Notes under the pieces: model-generated
What the model was told of the DNA's origin: nothing
What the model saw: only the letters and a program-made list of their open reading frames with translations
Databases searched by the model: none
Shown: one piece after another, positions 1 through 8,869 of the stretch
How positions within the stretch are numbered: the first letter of the stretch is position 1
How the letters are laid out: every line of letters begins with the position of its first letter
NCBI RefSeq assembly: GCF_018860635.1
Contig: NZ_JAHKPT010000017.1
Coordinates: forward strand, 215,226 to 279,225
Direction: 5' to 3'
DNA length: 64,000 bases
From: Aliiglaciecola lipolytica
Lineage (GTDB): Bacteria; Pseudomonadota; Gammaproteobacteria; Enterobacterales; Alteromonadaceae
Position numbers and translations under genes: made by a program

Positions 1-123
1 ATCCAGTGCCATTTCATCTTTAGCTAATAGATCGCGCTCCCAAGGTTGGACACCTAAATTTGCACAACCAGCTAGTTGCAACACTGCGATCACGGCAATA
101 AAAATCGTATATTTTCGTTTCAT
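1..123 (-). CDS. DUF4266-type small lipoprotein (3' part cut by the window edge)
   Basis: The 41 visible residues start at an ATG 7 bases after a GGAGAG-type ribosome site. They form a signal peptide ending in the lipobox LAGC, followed by a short NLGVQPWERDLLAKDEMALD stretch. This stretch is the hallmark of the DUF4266 family of tiny periplasmic lipoproteins. In related bacteria these sit beside a TlpA-type thioredoxin, a DUF3570 outer-membrane protein and ApbE. The gene lies 13 bp downstream of the thioredoxin gene on the same strand, so the two are probably cotranscribed. The biochemical role is unknown. The reading frame runs off the left edge. Confidence 0.85.
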   Translation of the reverse strand, partial: MKRKYTIFIAVIAVLQLAGCANLGVQPWERDLLAKDEMALD

Positions 124-136
124 TTTTTACGCTCTC

Positions 137-592
137 CTATTGGTTAAGTAGCGTGACAATTTCTTGTTCATAAGATGCGGATTTATCTACATGAAATCCC
201 TTGTGAGCGACCACAAGTTCACCTTGCCTGTTAATTAAGTAACTAGTTGGCATACCTGGAATTTGATATTGGCTGGCTAAACTGCCTTGGGGGTCGAAGG
301 CAATTTTGAATTGAGCCGGATATTTAGTTAAGAATTTTTGCGCAAGTTTGCCGTCTTTATCTAAATTTACTGCTAACACGACCAAGCCTTCAGACTCGTA
401 TTTGCGGGTCATTTCATTCATCCAAGGAAAGGATTTTCGGCAAGGTTTGCACCATGATGCCCAGAAATCCAAATAGACTACTTTGCCCTTGTAGTCACTT
501 AACTTGATATCTTGCAATTGAAAGTCGGGTGCCGGTAAAGCACTCGATTGGAAGTGTATTAATATAAACAGGGTTAACAGCAAAAGACGCAT
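137..592 (-). CDS. TlpA/ResA-like thioredoxin-family protein, exported
   Basis: This is a 151-residue protein with an N-terminal signal sequence (about residues 1-18) and a thioredoxin fold. The redox motif WCKPC places the active cysteines at 48 and 51, and a cis-proline region (GMPTSY) follows near residue 113. Such proteins act in the periplasm as thiol-disulphide reductants, often for cytochrome or metal-protein maturation. Its DUF4266 neighbour suggests the conserved thioredoxin/DUF4266/DUF3570 cluster. A CTTAAG-N5-CTTAAG box lies 47 bp upstream of the start, so it may be controlled by the two-component system encoded further upstream on the same strand. The exact substrate cannot be told from sequence. 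Confidence 0.88.
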   Translation of the reverse strand: MRLLLLTLFILIHFQSSALPAPDFQLQDIKLSDYKGKVVYLDFWASWCKPCRKSFPWMNEMTRKYESEGLVVLAVNLDKDGKLAQKFLTKYPAQFKIAFDPQGSLASQYQIPGMPTSYLINRQGELVVAHKGFHVDKSASYEQEIVTLLNQ

Positions 593-638
593 AAATTACT
601 TAATCTAAACCACAATGGAGATAGAGTAAGTTATCAAC

Positions 639-655
639 CTTAAGCGAACCTTAAG
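639..655 (-). promoter_or_regulatory. PmrA-like response-regulator box upstream of the thioredoxin gene
   Basis: The sequence is CTTAAG-CGAAC-CTTAAG, two perfect hexamers with an 11-bp step. This matches the known PmrA/BasR box pattern (YTTAAK-N5-YTTAAK). It lies in the gap between the outer-membrane protein gene and the TlpA gene, about 47 bp before the TlpA start. A PmrA/QseB-type regulator is encoded at 3842-4513. Binding is inferred, not shown. Confidence 0.6.
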
Positions 656-710
656 CTTTGAGAATACAGATTAAGTTTTTGGATGGGGAATAGGGGTTTG
701 CGTCCGAACT

Positions 711-1424
711 TTAAAATTCGTACTCGAGCACAAAGCGTAAAGTATGGTCTTTGCTATCGCCATTGAAACCGGAGATAAAACCTAATTCCCATTTTAATTG
801 TTTTTGCCCTTGGTAGCGTTGGATACCCATAAATGCAGGGCCGATACCGACAAAGTTTTCTCCTGTATAGATTTCTACTGAGGGTTGAAGCCATGGGTGC
901 CAACGATATCTGTATTTAAGCCTGAATTGGGGAATGACTTCGCTTTCGGTATCGATACCTCTATCGTTACCCCATACATAACTGAGTAAAAAGTTAGTGG
1001 TTAAACTAGTAGAACCAAATTCTTTTTCGATCAAAATACCAGACGTTGCTTCCCATAGGTCTCTGTCATGGGCTTTTTCAATTTCAAACAGCGCGCCCCA
1101 GTCAGCCCAATACTGTCCTTGTTCTGTCAGCATCCAGCGAGCTTCTACTTCATAAGATGCTAAGCCAAAGTCGTCGTTTTCGTCTCTGGCTGCGACTAAA
1201 TAGAATTCTAGAGTCATGTATTCTGAAACTGCAGTTCCAAAGGCAAAACGTTGGGTTAGCAAGTTACCGTCATCATTCTGGCGCGAGGCAAATCGCCATT
1301 CTACTTCTCGCTCATTTGGTAGAACATAGGGGTGGTATACCTTGTCGACAGAGCCTTCATCGGCGAAGACCAGCGGGCAAAATATCAAGTTTATGAGTAC
1401 ACATAAAAAGCTGAAAAGCTTCAT
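711..1424 (-). CDS. Predicted outer-membrane beta-barrel protein of the cupredoxin/FTR1 operon
   Basis: This 237-residue protein has a signal peptide (about 1-21, ending LVFADE). The rest is rich in alternating aromatic and polar stretches and ends in the aromatic YEF, a typical outer-membrane beta-barrel C-terminus. I do not recognise a named family. Its start overlaps the stop of the FTR1-like gene by 4 bp (ATGA), so it is translationally coupled and is the last gene of a five-gene unit (regulator, kinase, cupredoxin, permease, barrel). An outer-membrane role in metal passage or sensing is an inference from context only. Confidence 0.7.
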   Translation of the reverse strand: MKLFSFLCVLINLIFCPLVFADEGSVDKVYHPYVLPNEREVEWRFASRQNDDGNLLTQRFAFGTAVSEYMTLEFYLVAARDENDDFGLASYEVEARWMLTEQGQYWADWGALFEIEKAHDRDLWEATSGILIEKEFGSTSLTTNFLLSYVWGNDRGIDTESEVIPQFRLKYRYRWHPWLQPSVEIYTGENFVGIGPAFMGIQRYQGQKQLKWELGFISGFNGDSKDHTLRFVLEYEF

Positions 1425-2179
1425 ATTTTTTGCTCCATAAATACGCTTCTTGTTGTGTTCAGGAAACAGCCCATCAAAATCGGCACTATCAAAGCTGCTA
1501 AATAAATCAAAATATATAATCCTGTTGGCGATGACTCGTAACCTATCAATGTGGTAAGAAATTGGCCGATCTCATTTTCATCTGAAATGAATTGCTCAGT
1601 GCTCCAAATTTTTTGTGAGGTGACCAAGTCTGTCTGTTGCAATAAATTGGCGATGTGAGAGAACTGACCGACAGCAAATATTAAAAACAGATAGCGGGCC
1701 ACTTTGACTTTTTGTAATGGTTTTAATAGCAGTACAAGTAACGTGGCAATGCTTGTACAGATTCCAATACCTAAAATTAACCCTAAAAATAACGAATTAC
1801 TCTGTTCGTTGACTTGCCAGAAACTGACATAAAACAGCAATAGGTTGCTGGCATTTAGAATGATGATACAAGTAACAAAAGATGTGGCTAAAACACGGGC
1901 GGTCAAACTGAGTCTAAGGGGACGATTAACAAAAAAGCACAGCGCAAAGATGTAACACAGAATAAGCAAAATGATTTTTAAAAATTCAAATCCCAAGCCA
2001 TCTGCTAATTCAGAGATGTAACCGATATTTTTGAATACGCTCAAGCAAACAATAATGCCGCAAGCAATACCAAGAGGTAGCCAGTGCCGCCAGTTCGGTA
2101 TCAAGACGATTAAAATGGCTATCGCCCAAAAGATCGGTAACGCATCTTTTAAGAAAAGCACCACTGTATTACTTAACAT
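1421..2179 (-). CDS. FTR1/EfeU-like membrane permease with degenerate iron motifs
   Basis: About 252 residues from the ATG at 2179, which has a GAGGAG ribosome site and overlaps the end of the cupredoxin gene; a longer in-frame start at 2266 has no such support. Seven or so hydrophobic segments and the C-terminal pattern GYESSPTGL followed by a last membrane helix match the FTR1/OFeT iron permease family (compare GYQEAPS in EfeU). Functional FTR1 proteins carry two REXXE motifs. Here the first helix reads KDALP (residues 11-15) and the second candidate position reads NASN (109-112), so the iron-binding glutamates are missing. It may therefore carry another substrate, act in sensing or form a scaffold. 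It is coupled by a 4-bp overlap to the next gene. Confidence 0.72.
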   Translation of the reverse strand: MLSNTVVLFLKDALPIFWAIAILIVLIPNWRHWLPLGIACGIIVCLSVFKNIGYISELADGLGFEFLKIILLILCYIFALCFFVNRPLRLSLTARVLATSFVTCIIILNASNLLLFYVSFWQVNEQSNSLFLGLILGIGICTSIATLLVLLLKPLQKVKVARYLFLIFAVGQFSHIANLLQQTDLVTSQKIWSTEQFISDENEIGQFLTTLIGYESSPTGLYILIYLAALIVPILMGCFLNTTRSVFMEQKI

Positions 2180-2546
2180 CTTGATTCTCCTCAGTGGACA
2201 CGACGTTAACAAAGCCAATTGCTGTATTGGGGTGATATTCTCCAAAGTAACGATACCTACCGGCATCTAAAGGACCGACGTAAATACTTGAGCGACTATT
2301 TGCAAACACTACTTTTTCTCTGTTGAGGTCGAAACTATCAATTTCTTCAGGAGTATCATCCTGATTGATAAAGGTGATTTTTACTTTTTTGTGCTGCGGA
2401 ATATCAATTTCTGGCGGGTAAAATAGATGATTTCGAATCGTGATAGTAATTTCGTCGATGGCAAAGGCGTTAAATGATAGCGCAACAAACCCTATCATCA
2501 ATTTCTGCAAGACGTTTTGAATCCTTCTGGTGAGCAAGTTTTTCAT
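2169..2546 (-). CDS. Periplasmic cupredoxin-like protein
   Basis: A 125-residue protein with an N-terminal signal segment (about 1-29, ending FNAFA). A cupredoxin-like domain follows, with the characteristic FYPPEIDIP and YFGEYHPNTAIGFVNV strands. The GEYHP segment corresponds to the metal-site loop seen in cupredoxin domains linked to FTR1 permeases (EfeO type). A classical blue-copper cysteine is absent, so it is not a simple electron carrier. The start overlaps the kinase stop by 4 bp, and the permease start lies inside its end. This supports a periplasmic metal-binding partner of the permease under control of the two-component system. Confidence 0.82.
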   Translation of the reverse strand: MKNLLTRRIQNVLQKLMIGFVALSFNAFAIDEITITIRNHLFYPPEIDIPQHKKVKITFINQDDTPEEIDSFDLNREKVVFANSRSSIYVGPLDAGRYRYFGEYHPNTAIGFVNVVSTEENQDVK

Positions 2547-3841
2547 GCAGAATAAAGCTCAACAAGCACACTCAAACCACCTAAGTCGGATTTACCTAGT
2601 GTAAGCTTGCCATTGTGCATAGCGACTATTTGTTCGACTATGGATAAGCCTAATCCACTTCCTTCGATTTTACTTTTTTGATGATTCTGACCACGATAAA
2701 AACGTAAGGTAGATTTAGCTTGCTCATGTTCGGGAATACCGGCCCCTGAATCGTCAACGTTAATGTGTAAACATTTATCATCCAGACTTAAGTTTATCCG
2801 TATATCACTATTCTCTGGTGTGTATTTATTGGCATTACTAATCAGGTTTTGCAGCAAGGTGTAAAGCGCAAATTCATTTCCCCGAAATTCACAAGACTCA
2901 CCATTGAGTTCAATATTTTGGTTTTTTTTATCGATATTTACATAAATATCGGAAATGACTTTCTGCGCTATTTTATAAGGATCAAAAGTGTCAAAGTTGG
3001 CTGAAATTATTTCAGGGTTGGTACGACTTAATAGCAAAATTTGATTTACAACATGAATCATTCGATCAGTATCTTGTTGTAAATGTTTAATATCTTCGTA
3101 GTCTGAGCATTGACTCTGCTGTAAATTGTGCAAATTTATTTTCAGTACGCTCAGTGGCGTTCTTAACTCGTGTGCGGCATGACTGGCAAATTGCTTTTCC
3201 CGCTCAAATGCGGAATTCAACCTGGTTAACAAACTATTAAGAGTGTTCACCGTTGGCAATAACTCTTCTGGCGTTCGAGACAGCTCAATAGCCGAAAAGT
3301 CGTTTTCTCGTCGAGTAGACAACTGACTGGTTAGTTCCCGCAGCGGTGCTAAACCATAGGTAACGAGCAAGAAAATCGCTAACGCTAAAACTGGGATAGC
3401 AACAAAAAATGGTGTCATCGCTGAAATCATCATTTCTTCGGTAAGCTCAAACCGAGTTTTTAAAGGCTGAGCAACAAAAACCCAAGTAAAGGTTTGTTGA
3501 TTGAAGCTAGCGTAAACCCGCCATCGTTGGGCATTGAAGTTCTGGTCGGAATAACCGATTTCAAACGGCGCTATTGGGGTTAATGGCACATTACTTGTGC
3601 GCAAAACTAAGTTGTTAGCTGACCAACTTTGAATCGCTAGATCTTCATTTGACGCGGGAATCGTATCGTTAATTTGATTAGGTAGGTTAGTAATACTCTG
3701 AGCGAGTGTTTTCAATTCAGCGTCGAATAAAACCGACGACATTTGCATTCCTGAACGATACCCTTGCAGTGCGGCAATGAAACTAATCAGCGCGATGGCA
3801 CTGATAAGAAGTAAAGTCAGATATTTACGAATTGAATCCAT
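2543..3841 (-). CDS. Sensor histidine kinase, PmrB/QseC type
   Basis: This is a 432-residue membrane kinase. It has a first membrane helix (about 8-26), a periplasmic sensor region, a second helix near 140-165 and a HAMP-like linker. The phospho-acceptor is His224 in HELRTP. The N box (NLISNANKYTP), G1 (DDSGAGIP) and G2 (GSGLGLSIV) boxes complete an intact ATPase domain. Its ATG directly abuts the stop of the response regulator gene, and its stop overlaps the cupredoxin start, so it is in one transcription unit with the metal-handling genes. A ligand such as iron or copper is plausible but not shown; no ExxE iron motif could be assigned with confidence. Confidence 0.92.
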   Translation of the reverse strand: MDSIRKYLTLLLISAIALISFIAALQGYRSGMQMSSVLFDAELKTLAQSITNLPNQINDTIPASNEDLAIQSWSANNLVLRTSNVPLTPIAPFEIGYSDQNFNAQRWRVYASFNQQTFTWVFVAQPLKTRFELTEEMMISAMTPFFVAIPVLALAIFLLVTYGLAPLRELTSQLSTRRENDFSAIELSRTPEELLPTVNTLNSLLTRLNSAFEREKQFASHAAHELRTPLSVLKINLHNLQQSQCSDYEDIKHLQQDTDRMIHVVNQILLLSRTNPEIISANFDTFDPYKIAQKVISDIYVNIDKKNQNIELNGESCEFRGNEFALYTLLQNLISNANKYTPENSDIRINLSLDDKCLHINVDDSGAGIPEHEQAKSTLRFYRGQNHQKSKIEGSGLGLSIVEQIVAMHNGKLTLGKSDLGGLSVLVELYSA

Positions 3842-4513
3842 TTAAGCAGGGTAGGCTCGCTGATTTATACTGTAGCCTACACCACGAACGGTCTTAATAA
3901 AATCTTCAGGTAATTTTTTGCGCAGATTGTGAATGTGAACTTCGATTGTATTACTTGCCACTTCATCGCCCCATTCATATAGCTTAGATTCCAGTTGTTG
4001 TTTGGATTGAATACGCCCAAGATTTTCCATTAAGGATTTCAGCAGGGTAAATTCACGACGGGAGGTTTCTATTGGTTGATTATCAATTATCAATAAGTGA
4101 TGAGTAATATCTAGGCTGACTGGTCCGCAGGTTACTAAGGACTGTTGAGAGGTGCCTAACCGCCTTTCCATCACACGTAAACGGGCCAATAATTCTGACA
4201 TTTCAAAAGGTTTTGGCAGATAGTCATCTGCGCCCTTATCTAAGCCTTGGATTTTATCCGAGGTAGAGTCACGGGCGGTTAATATCAGTGTTGGAATCGG
4301 GTTTTTTTGTTTGCGGATTTTATCAAGTAAGGTTAACCCATCCATATCCGGCAATCCAAGGTCAAGAATCATTAAATTGCAATCGTCTGAGTTTAGCGCG
4401 GCTATCGCGTCTTTGCCGTTGAACACACAATTAACGGCATAGCCTTGGGTTCGCAATGATTTGCTTAAGGCTTCCGATAACGCGTGGTCGTCTTCTACTA
4501 ATAAAATACGCAT
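3842..4513 (-). CDS. OmpR-family response regulator, PmrA/QseB-like
   Basis: About 223 residues from the ATG at 4513, which starts the canonical MRILLVEDD strand; an in-frame TTG at 4561 adds 16 residues without family support. The receiver domain has the acidic pair (ED), phospho-Asp about residue 51 in LDLGLPD, the switch Thr in LTARD and Lys in LPKPF. The C-terminal winged helix ends with the typical TVRGVGY segment. It heads an operon with its kinase and the cupredoxin/FTR1 genes. A TTAA-containing 11-bp direct repeat in its own upstream region suggests autoregulation. Confidence 0.93.
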   Translation of the reverse strand: MRILLVEDDHALSEALSKSLRTQGYAVNCVFNGKDAIAALNSDDCNLMILDLGLPDMDGLTLLDKIRKQKNPIPTLILTARDSTSDKIQGLDKGADDYLPKPFEMSELLARLRVMERRLGTSQQSLVTCGPVSLDITHHLLIIDNQPIETSRREFTLLKSLMENLGRIQSKQQLESKLYEWGDEVASNTIEVHIHNLRKKLPEDFIKTVRGVGYSINQRAYPA

Positions 4514-4619
4514 AATAATTGATTCTTTTTCATTTACAGCAATCGGTTGGGAAATTGACAATAGGTTAAGTCAGTTACAAATTGCATATTGATCTTCCCT
4601 ATCATTATAGAAAGTTTAC

Positions 4620-4636
4620 CTTAAAATAGTATTAAC
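4620..4636 (-). promoter_or_regulatory. Probable response-regulator box upstream of the two-component operon
   Basis: On the coding strand this reads GTTAAT-ACTAT-TTTAAG, two half-sites with the same 11-bp step as the perfect box at 639-655. It lies about 107 bp upstream of the regulator start and before the bidirectional terminator. The match is degenerate, so autoregulation is only suggested. Confidence 0.4.
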
Positions 4637-4671
4637 GCAGATAAATAGACGACAGAATTTTTAGCCAAAAA

Positions 4672-4697
4672 AAAACGGGCACTTCAGTGCCCGTTTT
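4672..4697 (-). terminator. Rho-independent terminator after ompW
   Basis: A perfect 11-bp stem (AAAACGGGCAC / GTGCCCGTTTT) with a 4-base loop is followed on the minus strand by a run of eight or more T. It lies 20 bp past the ompW stop and separates ompW from the two-component operon. Confidence 0.9.
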
Positions 4698-4717
4698 GAT
4701 CGTCGTTTGGGGTTGGT

Positions 4718-5368
4718 TTAAAATTTATAACCAACAGTCAGTGAATAAACAAATGGGTCAATATCCACATCCACTGTTCCAGCAGTCCCATTATTAGTAA
4801 ATGTTGCTTCAGTGCTGATATCTATATAGCGCGCTGAAGCGTTAACAAACCAATTGTCGTCCAACATGTAATCAAAGCCGATTTGTGCAGACAAACCAAC
4901 AGAGTCATCTAACTCTAAGTCACTAAAGCCCGCTTCTTGATTGGCTGCGGTGAAATCTTCACTGAAGAAAATAGTGTAGTTAACACCTAAACCAACATAA
5001 GGCTGAAATGCACTATCGGCATCTAAGAAGTGGTAATTAGCTGAGATAGTTGGCGGTAAGTGTTTTGTTGAGCCTAATGCGCCCACTGTGTCTAAACCAA
5101 TATCATGTTCAAAAGGCGTTGCTGCTAGTACTTCAATCGCCCAATTGGGTGACAAGAAATACGCAAAATTTAATCCTAACTGAGTGTTGTTATCTACATT
5201 CACGCCAACACCAACATCCGTGCTACCGATAAAAACATTACTGCTTGATTCATCTGGTGCAACAGTGGTTACACCGGCACGTAAAATCATATCACCGGTT
5301 GTGTAGGCTTGTGCATTAGTAGCGCCAAGAGCGATAGCTACAGCAAGATAGACTGCTAGTTTTTTCAT
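4718..5368 (-). CDS. ompW: OmpW-family outer-membrane protein
   Basis: The chosen ATG at 5368 has GGAG at the right distance; an ATG four codons upstream lacks a ribosome site. The 216-residue product has a signal peptide ending NAQA and a small eight-stranded barrel pattern. Typical OmpW features are GDMILRAGVTTVAPDESS near the N-terminus, the AATPFEHDI and GSTKHLPPT segments, and the terminal VGYKF. OmpW proteins form narrow hydrophobic channels in the outer membrane. The gene stands alone, with its own terminator downstream. Confidence 0.95.
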   Translation of the reverse strand: MKKLAVYLAVAIALGATNAQAYTTGDMILRAGVTTVAPDESSSNVFIGSTDVGVGVNVDNNTQLGLNFAYFLSPNWAIEVLAATPFEHDIGLDTVGALGSTKHLPPTISANYHFLDADSAFQPYVGLGVNYTIFFSEDFTAANQEAGFSDLELDDSVGLSAQIGFDYMLDDNWFVNASARYIDISTEATFTNNGTAGTVDVDIDPFVYSLTVGYKF

Positions 5369-5544
5369 GTGTTTCTCCATCGAAATATGTGTTTAAGTTT
5401 GATGGGGAAAGCTTACGGCATTGAATTTTTCTGATATTGATCTGGCTCAACCAAAAACGCTCGAAACATTGATGTAAATCAAAGTTTTATAATACATGAC
5501 TCAAGAATAGCTGAATTGCACAATGGGAATGTATTTTGCGCCTT

Positions 5545-6432
5545 TTAGTTTTGATATTCGCTGCTTTTTTTAATCTGCCAAATTACACCTGCTCCAAAAG
5601 CATAATTATTTTTATCCACTAATAAGGGGCTGTCGAGGTTGGCGGCTGCATTATGGAAATGATAGGTCGTACTCATAAACATGCGAACAGTAGGGGTCAC
5701 ATTGAACATGTAGCCGGTAGAGAGTTCCAGACCCAAATAGCCTTGTTTTGCATCGTATGCAGGCCGCTGTTGGGTGGCGAATTGGCTATCAACTTGGTAA
5801 AAATAGTCGTGCAGTTTTTCTGTGCCCCAACTAGGCGATACACTAATTCTAAAGCGATCTTCGGATTGCAATGTGCCAATGTATTGGTAGGTCAATTCTG
5901 GGTTCAACACATATCCTCGGTGGGATAATGATGAAAAATCAGTTGAGAATACCGCGCGACTTTGTACTTTTAATTGGATTTGCTGAAGACCAGTGGCTTT
6001 TTTACCGCTTTCGAAAAGCTTAAGACGAATTTGTGGGCCTACCTCGAAGACAAAATCCAGATCGGGCATACCGGCGCGCACTGAGTCGTCACTGGAGTCT
6101 GCGCTAAAAGCAGCATCAATAGACAAATCTATTTCTATCCAATCCTTTTCCACCGCAACCGCACGTATAACGCTATTTTCGCCTATTCTGAAAATATCGC
6201 CGCGATAAATAAAAAAAGGGACTACAAACCCATTGTTGTGATTCTTAGCTGCGCCTGGATATTCTGGGGTGCTAAATCCAGCACCGACGATACCTGCCTC
6301 CCAAAGTGGTTTTTTGGTGTGTTCATCGTCCATAGTGGTATCGATTTGAGCTAGGCAAGGAAGGCAAATAAGCGCCAGAAAAGGCAATAAGAGGCTTGGT
6401 GTTAGATTCACAAAAATACCGTTCGAATACAT
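5545..6432 (-). CDS. MipA/OmpV-family outer-membrane protein
   Basis: This is a 295-residue protein with a signal peptide ending PCLAQ. The MipA/OmpV signature follows: WEAGIVGAGFSTPEYPGA, then VVPFFIYRGDIFRIG and VEVGPQIR-like strands. Members are outer-membrane barrels; MipA links to murein hydrolases and OmpV to adhesion and osmotic response. The gene is monocistronic by spacing, 176 bp from ompW and 172 bp from accC. The function in this organism is not deducible beyond family. Confidence 0.9.
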   Translation of the reverse strand: MYSNGIFVNLTPSLLLPFLALICLPCLAQIDTTMDDEHTKKPLWEAGIVGAGFSTPEYPGAAKNHNNGFVVPFFIYRGDIFRIGENSVIRAVAVEKDWIEIDLSIDAAFSADSSDDSVRAGMPDLDFVFEVGPQIRLKLFESGKKATGLQQIQLKVQSRAVFSTDFSSLSHRGYVLNPELTYQYIGTLQSEDRFRISVSPSWGTEKLHDYFYQVDSQFATQQRPAYDAKQGYLGLELSTGYMFNVTPTVRMFMSTTYHFHNAAANLDSPLLVDKNNYAFGAGVIWQIKKSSEYQN

Positions 6433-6560
6433 ATAGTATCGAAAACTTACTACAGTAAATGGAATGAGCTCAAGTTTAATATTTTAAAAGTCGTTGAAGC
6501 AGTACAGAGATAGCAATACGGACACGAAAAATTATTGAATAGCAGGGAGAGGAATAATCA

Positions 6561-6590
6561 GGGCCTACCTAATTTAGACTAGATAGGCCC
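6561..6590 (-). terminator. Terminator after accC
   Basis: GGGCCTA and TAGGCCC form a perfect stem around a 16-base loop 14 bp beyond the accC stop. The T-run on the minus strand is poor, so this may be an attenuating hairpin rather than a strong terminator. Confidence 0.5.
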
Positions 6591-6603
6591 TTTACGTCAT
6601 AGA

Positions 6604-7947
6604 TTATGCGAGTTTAAGCTTTTTCTCTAAATAGTGGATGTTTGTACCACCGTTAAAGAAGTTTTCATCTGCCATAATGCTTTGCTGTAGGGAAATGTTG
6701 GTTTTAATTCCTTCTACAACTAATTCATCAAGGGCATGTCGCATTCTCGCAATTGCCACGTCACGATTTTCTCCATAAGCGATTAACTTACCGATCATAG
6801 AGTCATAGTGAGGAGGTACACTGTACCCGGCATATATATGAGATTCCCAACGAATACCGAAACCACCTGGCGAATGGAACATATTAATTTTTCCAGGGCT
6901 AGGCATAAAGGTCGCTGGATCTTCTGCATTGATTCGACATTCAATGGCATGACCGCGAATCTGAACATCTTTTTGTTCAATGGATAAAGGTTGACCAGCA
7001 GCAATACGAAGTTGCTCTTTAATCAAATCCACACCAGTGATCATTTCTGTGACAGGATGTTCAACCTGAATACGTGTATTCATTTCGATGAAATAGAAGT
7101 CGCCGTTTTCATAAAGAAACTCAAAGGTTCCCGCGCCACGATAGCCAATTTCGATACAGGCTCTACGGCAACGCTCACCAATTCGCTCACGGGTTTCTGA
7201 ATTAATGCCCGGTGCAGGTGCTTCTTCCACTACTTTTTGATGACGTCGTTGCATTGAGCAATCACGTTCACCTAAATGAACTGCATTACCTTGACCATCA
7301 GACAGCACTTGAATTTCAACGTGACGTGGGTTTTCTAAGAATTTTTCCATGTACACAGTAGCATTACCAAAGGCCGCACCGGCTTCGCTTTGAGTCATGG
7401 AAATCGCATTGATTAGTTCTGACTCTTCACGCACAACGCGCATGCCTCGTCCGCCACCACCGCCAGCTGCTTTAACGATAATTGGGTAACCGATTCGTTT
7501 AGCAATGGCTTTGTTGCGCTCTGGATCGTCATTAAGAGGACCATCAGAACCTGGCACACATGGAACACCCGCTGCTTTCATAGATTTGATTGCCGACACT
7601 TTGTCGCCCATCAATGTGATAGTTTCAGGTTTAGGACCAATAAAAATAAAACCACTTTTTTCAACTGCTTCTGCAAATTCTGCATTTTCAGCTAAAAAAC
7701 CGTATCCTGGATGGATAGCAACTGAATTAGATACTTCAGCAGCGGCAATGATTCGGGGGATATTTAAATAGCTTTCTGTGGCTGAAGCTTTGCCAATACA
7801 GATTGATTCATCTGCAAGCAAAACGTGTTTCAGATCCTTATCTGCGGTGGAATGTACAGCGACGGTTTTAATTCCCATCTCTTTACATGCACGCAAAATT
7901 CGAAGTGCTATTTCACCCCGGTTCGCAATTAAGACTTTATCAAGCAT
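6604..7947 (-). CDS. accC: Acetyl-CoA carboxylase, biotin carboxylase subunit
   Basis: 447 residues, the standard AccC length. The protein begins [17 protein letters not shown] and carries the glycine-rich ATP loop GGGGGRGM, the catalytic region [15 protein letters not shown], and the [14 protein letters not shown] active-site segment. It carboxylates biotin on AccB with ATP and bicarbonate, the first step of fatty acid synthesis. It is the last gene of aroQ-accB-accC, 14 bp after accB. The prmA gene that often follows in relatives is absent here. Confidence 0.98.
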   Translation of the reverse strand: MLDKVLIANRGEIALRILRACKEMGIKTVAVHSTADKDLKHVLLADESICIGKASATESYLNIPRIIAAAEVSNSVAIHPGYGFLAENAEFAEAVEKSGFIFIGPKPETITLMGDKVSAIKSMKAAGVPCVPGSDGPLNDDPERNKAIAKRIGYPIIVKAAGGGGGRGMRVVREESELINAISMTQSEAGAAFGNATVYMEKFLENPRHVEIQVLSDGQGNAVHLGERDCSMQRRHQKVVEEAPAPGINSETRERIGERCRRACIEIGYRGAGTFEFLYENGDFYFIEMNTRIQVEHPVTEMITGVDLIKEQLRIAAGQPLSIEQKDVQIRGHAIECRINAEDPATFMPSPGKINMFHSPGGFGIRWESHIYAGYSVPPHYDSMIGKLIAYGENRDVAIARMRHALDELVVEGIKTNISLQQSIMADENFFNGGTNIHYLEKKLKLA

Positions 7948-7961
7948 GATAATTGGCTCGC

Positions 7962-8408
7962 TTATTCGATTACGAACATGGGTTGATCAAATTCAACAGG
8001 CTCTTGGTTTTCTACCAAAATTTGTTTTATGACACCTGCTTTATCTGCCTCGATTTGGTTCATCATTTTCATTGCTTCAACGATACACAAAGTATCTCCA
8101 ACATTCACTTTTTGACCCACTTCTACAAAAGCAGGTGAACTTGGTGAAGCTGAACGATAGAAAGTTCCAACCATAGGAGATTTAAGCACATGACCAGACA
8201 CTTCTGGAGTTGCGGCTGGTGCTGCGGCAACTGGGGCTGGAGCAGCCGCGCCTACAGGTGCTGGAGCTGGTGCGTATTGCACGGGAGCTTGTGAAGAAGC
8301 GCTAGCCCTATGAATGCGTACTGACTCTTCACCTTCGGTAATTTCAAGTTCCGAAATACCAGACTCTTCAACTAGTTCTATCAATTTCTTTATTTTACGA
8401 ATATCCAT
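7962..8408 (-). CDS. accB: Acetyl-CoA carboxylase biotin carboxyl carrier protein
   Basis: 148 residues. The N-terminal part (1-40) begins [17 protein letters not shown], then an Ala/Pro-rich flexible linker (about 45-70), then the lipoyl/biotinyl domain. The biotin acceptor is Lys114 in EAMKMMN. The gene sits 11 bp after aroQ and 14 bp before accC, the usual gammaproteobacterial arrangement. The carrier shuttles carboxybiotin between AccC and the AccAD transferase in the cytoplasm. Confidence 0.98.
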   Translation of the reverse strand: MDIRKIKKLIELVEESGISELEITEGEESVRIHRASASSQAPVQYAPAPAPVGAAAPAPVAAAPAATPEVSGHVLKSPMVGTFYRSASPSSPAFVEVGQKVNVGDTLCIVEAMKMMNQIEADKAGVIKQILVENQEPVEFDQPMFVIE

Positions 8409-8419
8409 TTAAGCTCTCT

Positions 8420-8869
8420 TTAGTTACTCATTAAATTAATTTGGCAATGTTGTTTGGCAGCAATTAAAGCTGCTTTATAACCGTAATCTCCTAATCCACA
8501 AATTACCCCTTTGGCAATATCGGATAAATAGGAATGTTTTCTAAATTCTTCTCGTGCGTGCACATTTGAAAGGTGCACTTCAATAAACGGAATGCTAACA
8601 CTTAATAAAGCGTCTCTAATAGCCACGCTAGTATGGGTAAATGCACCGGGGTTAATAATAATAAAATCTACTTCCCCCATAGCATCATGAATTCTATCTA
8701 TCAGTTCATGTTCCGCATTGGACTGCAGATGCTGCAATTCAACACCTTCCTGATTTGCTAGAATTTTCAATTCATCTACAATATCTTGTAGAGTCTTCGA
8801 CCCGTATATCGTGGGTTCACGCTTTCCCAGCATATTAAGGTTTGGACCGTTTAATAATAAAAATTTCAC
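8420..8869 (-). CDS. aroQ: 3-dehydroquinate dehydratase, type II
   Basis: 149 residues with the type II signature: [20 protein letters not shown] at the N-terminus (active-site Tyr and Arg), then [18 protein letters not shown] and [14 protein letters not shown] with the catalytic His. It dehydrates 3-dehydroquinate in the shikimate pathway as a dodecamer. It heads the aroQ-accB-accC operon; a promoter probably lies in the 210-bp gap shared with the divergent acpH gene, but I could not pick one out securely. Confidence 0.97.
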   Translation of the reverse strand: MKFLLLNGPNLNMLGKREPTIYGSKTLQDIVDELKILANQEGVELQHLQSNAEHELIDRIHDAMGEVDFIIINPGAFTHTSVAIRDALLSVSIPFIEVHLSNVHAREEFRKHSYLSDIAKGVICGLGDYGYKAALIAAKQHCQINLMSN

